A stretch of 7,068 bases of DNA from Methylococcaceae bacterium. GTDB taxonomy: Bacteria > Pseudomonadota > Gammaproteobacteria > Methylococcales > Methylomonadaceae. Made by a program: the position numbers and the translations under genes. Under the pieces are notes generated by a model. It was not told the origin of the DNA. It did no database searches and saw only the letters and a list, made by a program, of their open reading frames with translations. Of the stretch, positions 6,830 to 7,068 are shown one piece after another; position 1 is the first letter of the stretch, and the number at the start of each line of letters is the position of its first letter. The stretch is from NCBI GenBank assembly GCA_030618325.1, contig JAUXDP010000161.1:1-7068 (forward strand), in the 5' to 3' direction.

Positions 6830-7068
6830 TATTCAGCCCGTAACGCTTCAGCAGGACTTGTTTTAGCCATTTTAATAGCAGGAATAACCCCTGCTAATAA
6901 AGCCGCAATCAAAGCTAATCCCAGGCCCTGAAATAATACCCAAGGTTCTAAATGAAAAGCCATCGACCAACCAAACGACCGTTGATAAACCACAAACAGC
7001 AAAATCGCCGCAACAGCTATCCCGGAAGGAATAGCCAGTATGCCTGCGACCAACCCCATCAAACCGGT
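6829..7068 (-). CDS. C-terminal end of FtsX/MacB-type ABC transporter permease (5' end outside window)
   Basis: Only the last 79 residues are present and the frame continues past base 7068, so the ATG at 7062 is internal and not the start. The fragment shows two hydrophobic helices (GLVAGILAIPSGIAVAAILLFVV and GLGLALIAALLAGVIPAI) around a short periplasmic loop. It closes with KMAKTSPAEALRAE, the classic end of FtsX-domain permeases (a ...SPAEALR.E tail). Such permeases work with a LolD/MacB-like ATPase and move lipids, lipoproteins or peptides, or drive mechanotransmission, rather than classical import. The TAA overlaps the ATG of the AttH-like gene by one base, indicating one operon. The ATPase would be expected further upstream, beyond the window. 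The family call is confident; the cargo is unknown. Confidence 0.88.
   Translation of the reverse strand, partial: TGLMGLVAGILAIPSGIAVAAILLFVVYQRSFGWSMAFHLEPWVLFQGLGLALIAALLAGVIPAIKMAKTSPAEALRAE

Noticed and set aside
7060..7062. ATG at 7062 as the start of a 77-residue protein
   Set aside because: The frame is open beyond it to the window edge and the sequence is the tail of an FtsX-type permease, so this Met is internal.

Overview
The window reads as chromosomal DNA of a Gram-negative gammaproteobacterium. The reasons are a TonB-dependent outer-membrane receptor remnant, a periplasmic YfiR-like protein, a CHASE8-type hybrid histidine kinase and a GGDEF-EAL response regulator. Base composition is moderately AT-rich (about 40 % GC by eye). 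The domain styles would fit an environmental aquatic lineage, for example Methylococcales-like, but I cannot fix the genus. Every gene I can support lies on the minus strand, so transcription runs from high to low coordinates.

Layout in reading direction. (1) 7068-5663: the 3' end of an FtsX/MacB-type ABC permease, then an AttH/CrtC-like lipocalin-fold exported protein. The two share one base in a TAATG stop/start and look like the tail of an ABC-permease/AttH operon. (2) 5662-5535: a 128-bp AT-rich gap with a weak terminator-like hairpin and a near-perfect 13-bp inverted repeat ending two bases before the next start codon. (3) 5534-1: a tightly packed four-gene unit with gaps of 8, 14 and 10 bases. 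Its genes are a TonB-dependent receptor reduced to its N-terminal plug part plus its last few barrel strands, a YfiR-family (DUF4154) periplasmic protein, a 901-residue hybrid kinase, and a REC-PAS-GGDEF-EAL response regulator. The regulator's open frame leaves the window at base 1 and covers 581 residues.

How the genes could work together (inference). In Pseudomonas, YfiR is a periplasmic repressor of YfiN, a CHASE8-HAMP-GGDEF diguanylate cyclase. Here the same periplasmic pair, YfiR plus a CHASE8-HAMP membrane sensor, is followed by a phosphorelay kinase (HisKA, HATPase, degenerate REC, REC, HPt) instead of a cyclase. The c-di-GMP enzyme is supplied separately as the adjacent response regulator. 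The predicted route is outer-membrane/periplasmic signal, YfiR, CHASE8, His289, Asp699, His844, Asp57 of the regulator, then c-di-GMP synthesis or breakdown. The receptor at the head of the operon has lost most of its barrel, so its role is either decayed or changed.

No RNA genes, insertion sequences, CRISPR arrays or tRNAs were seen.
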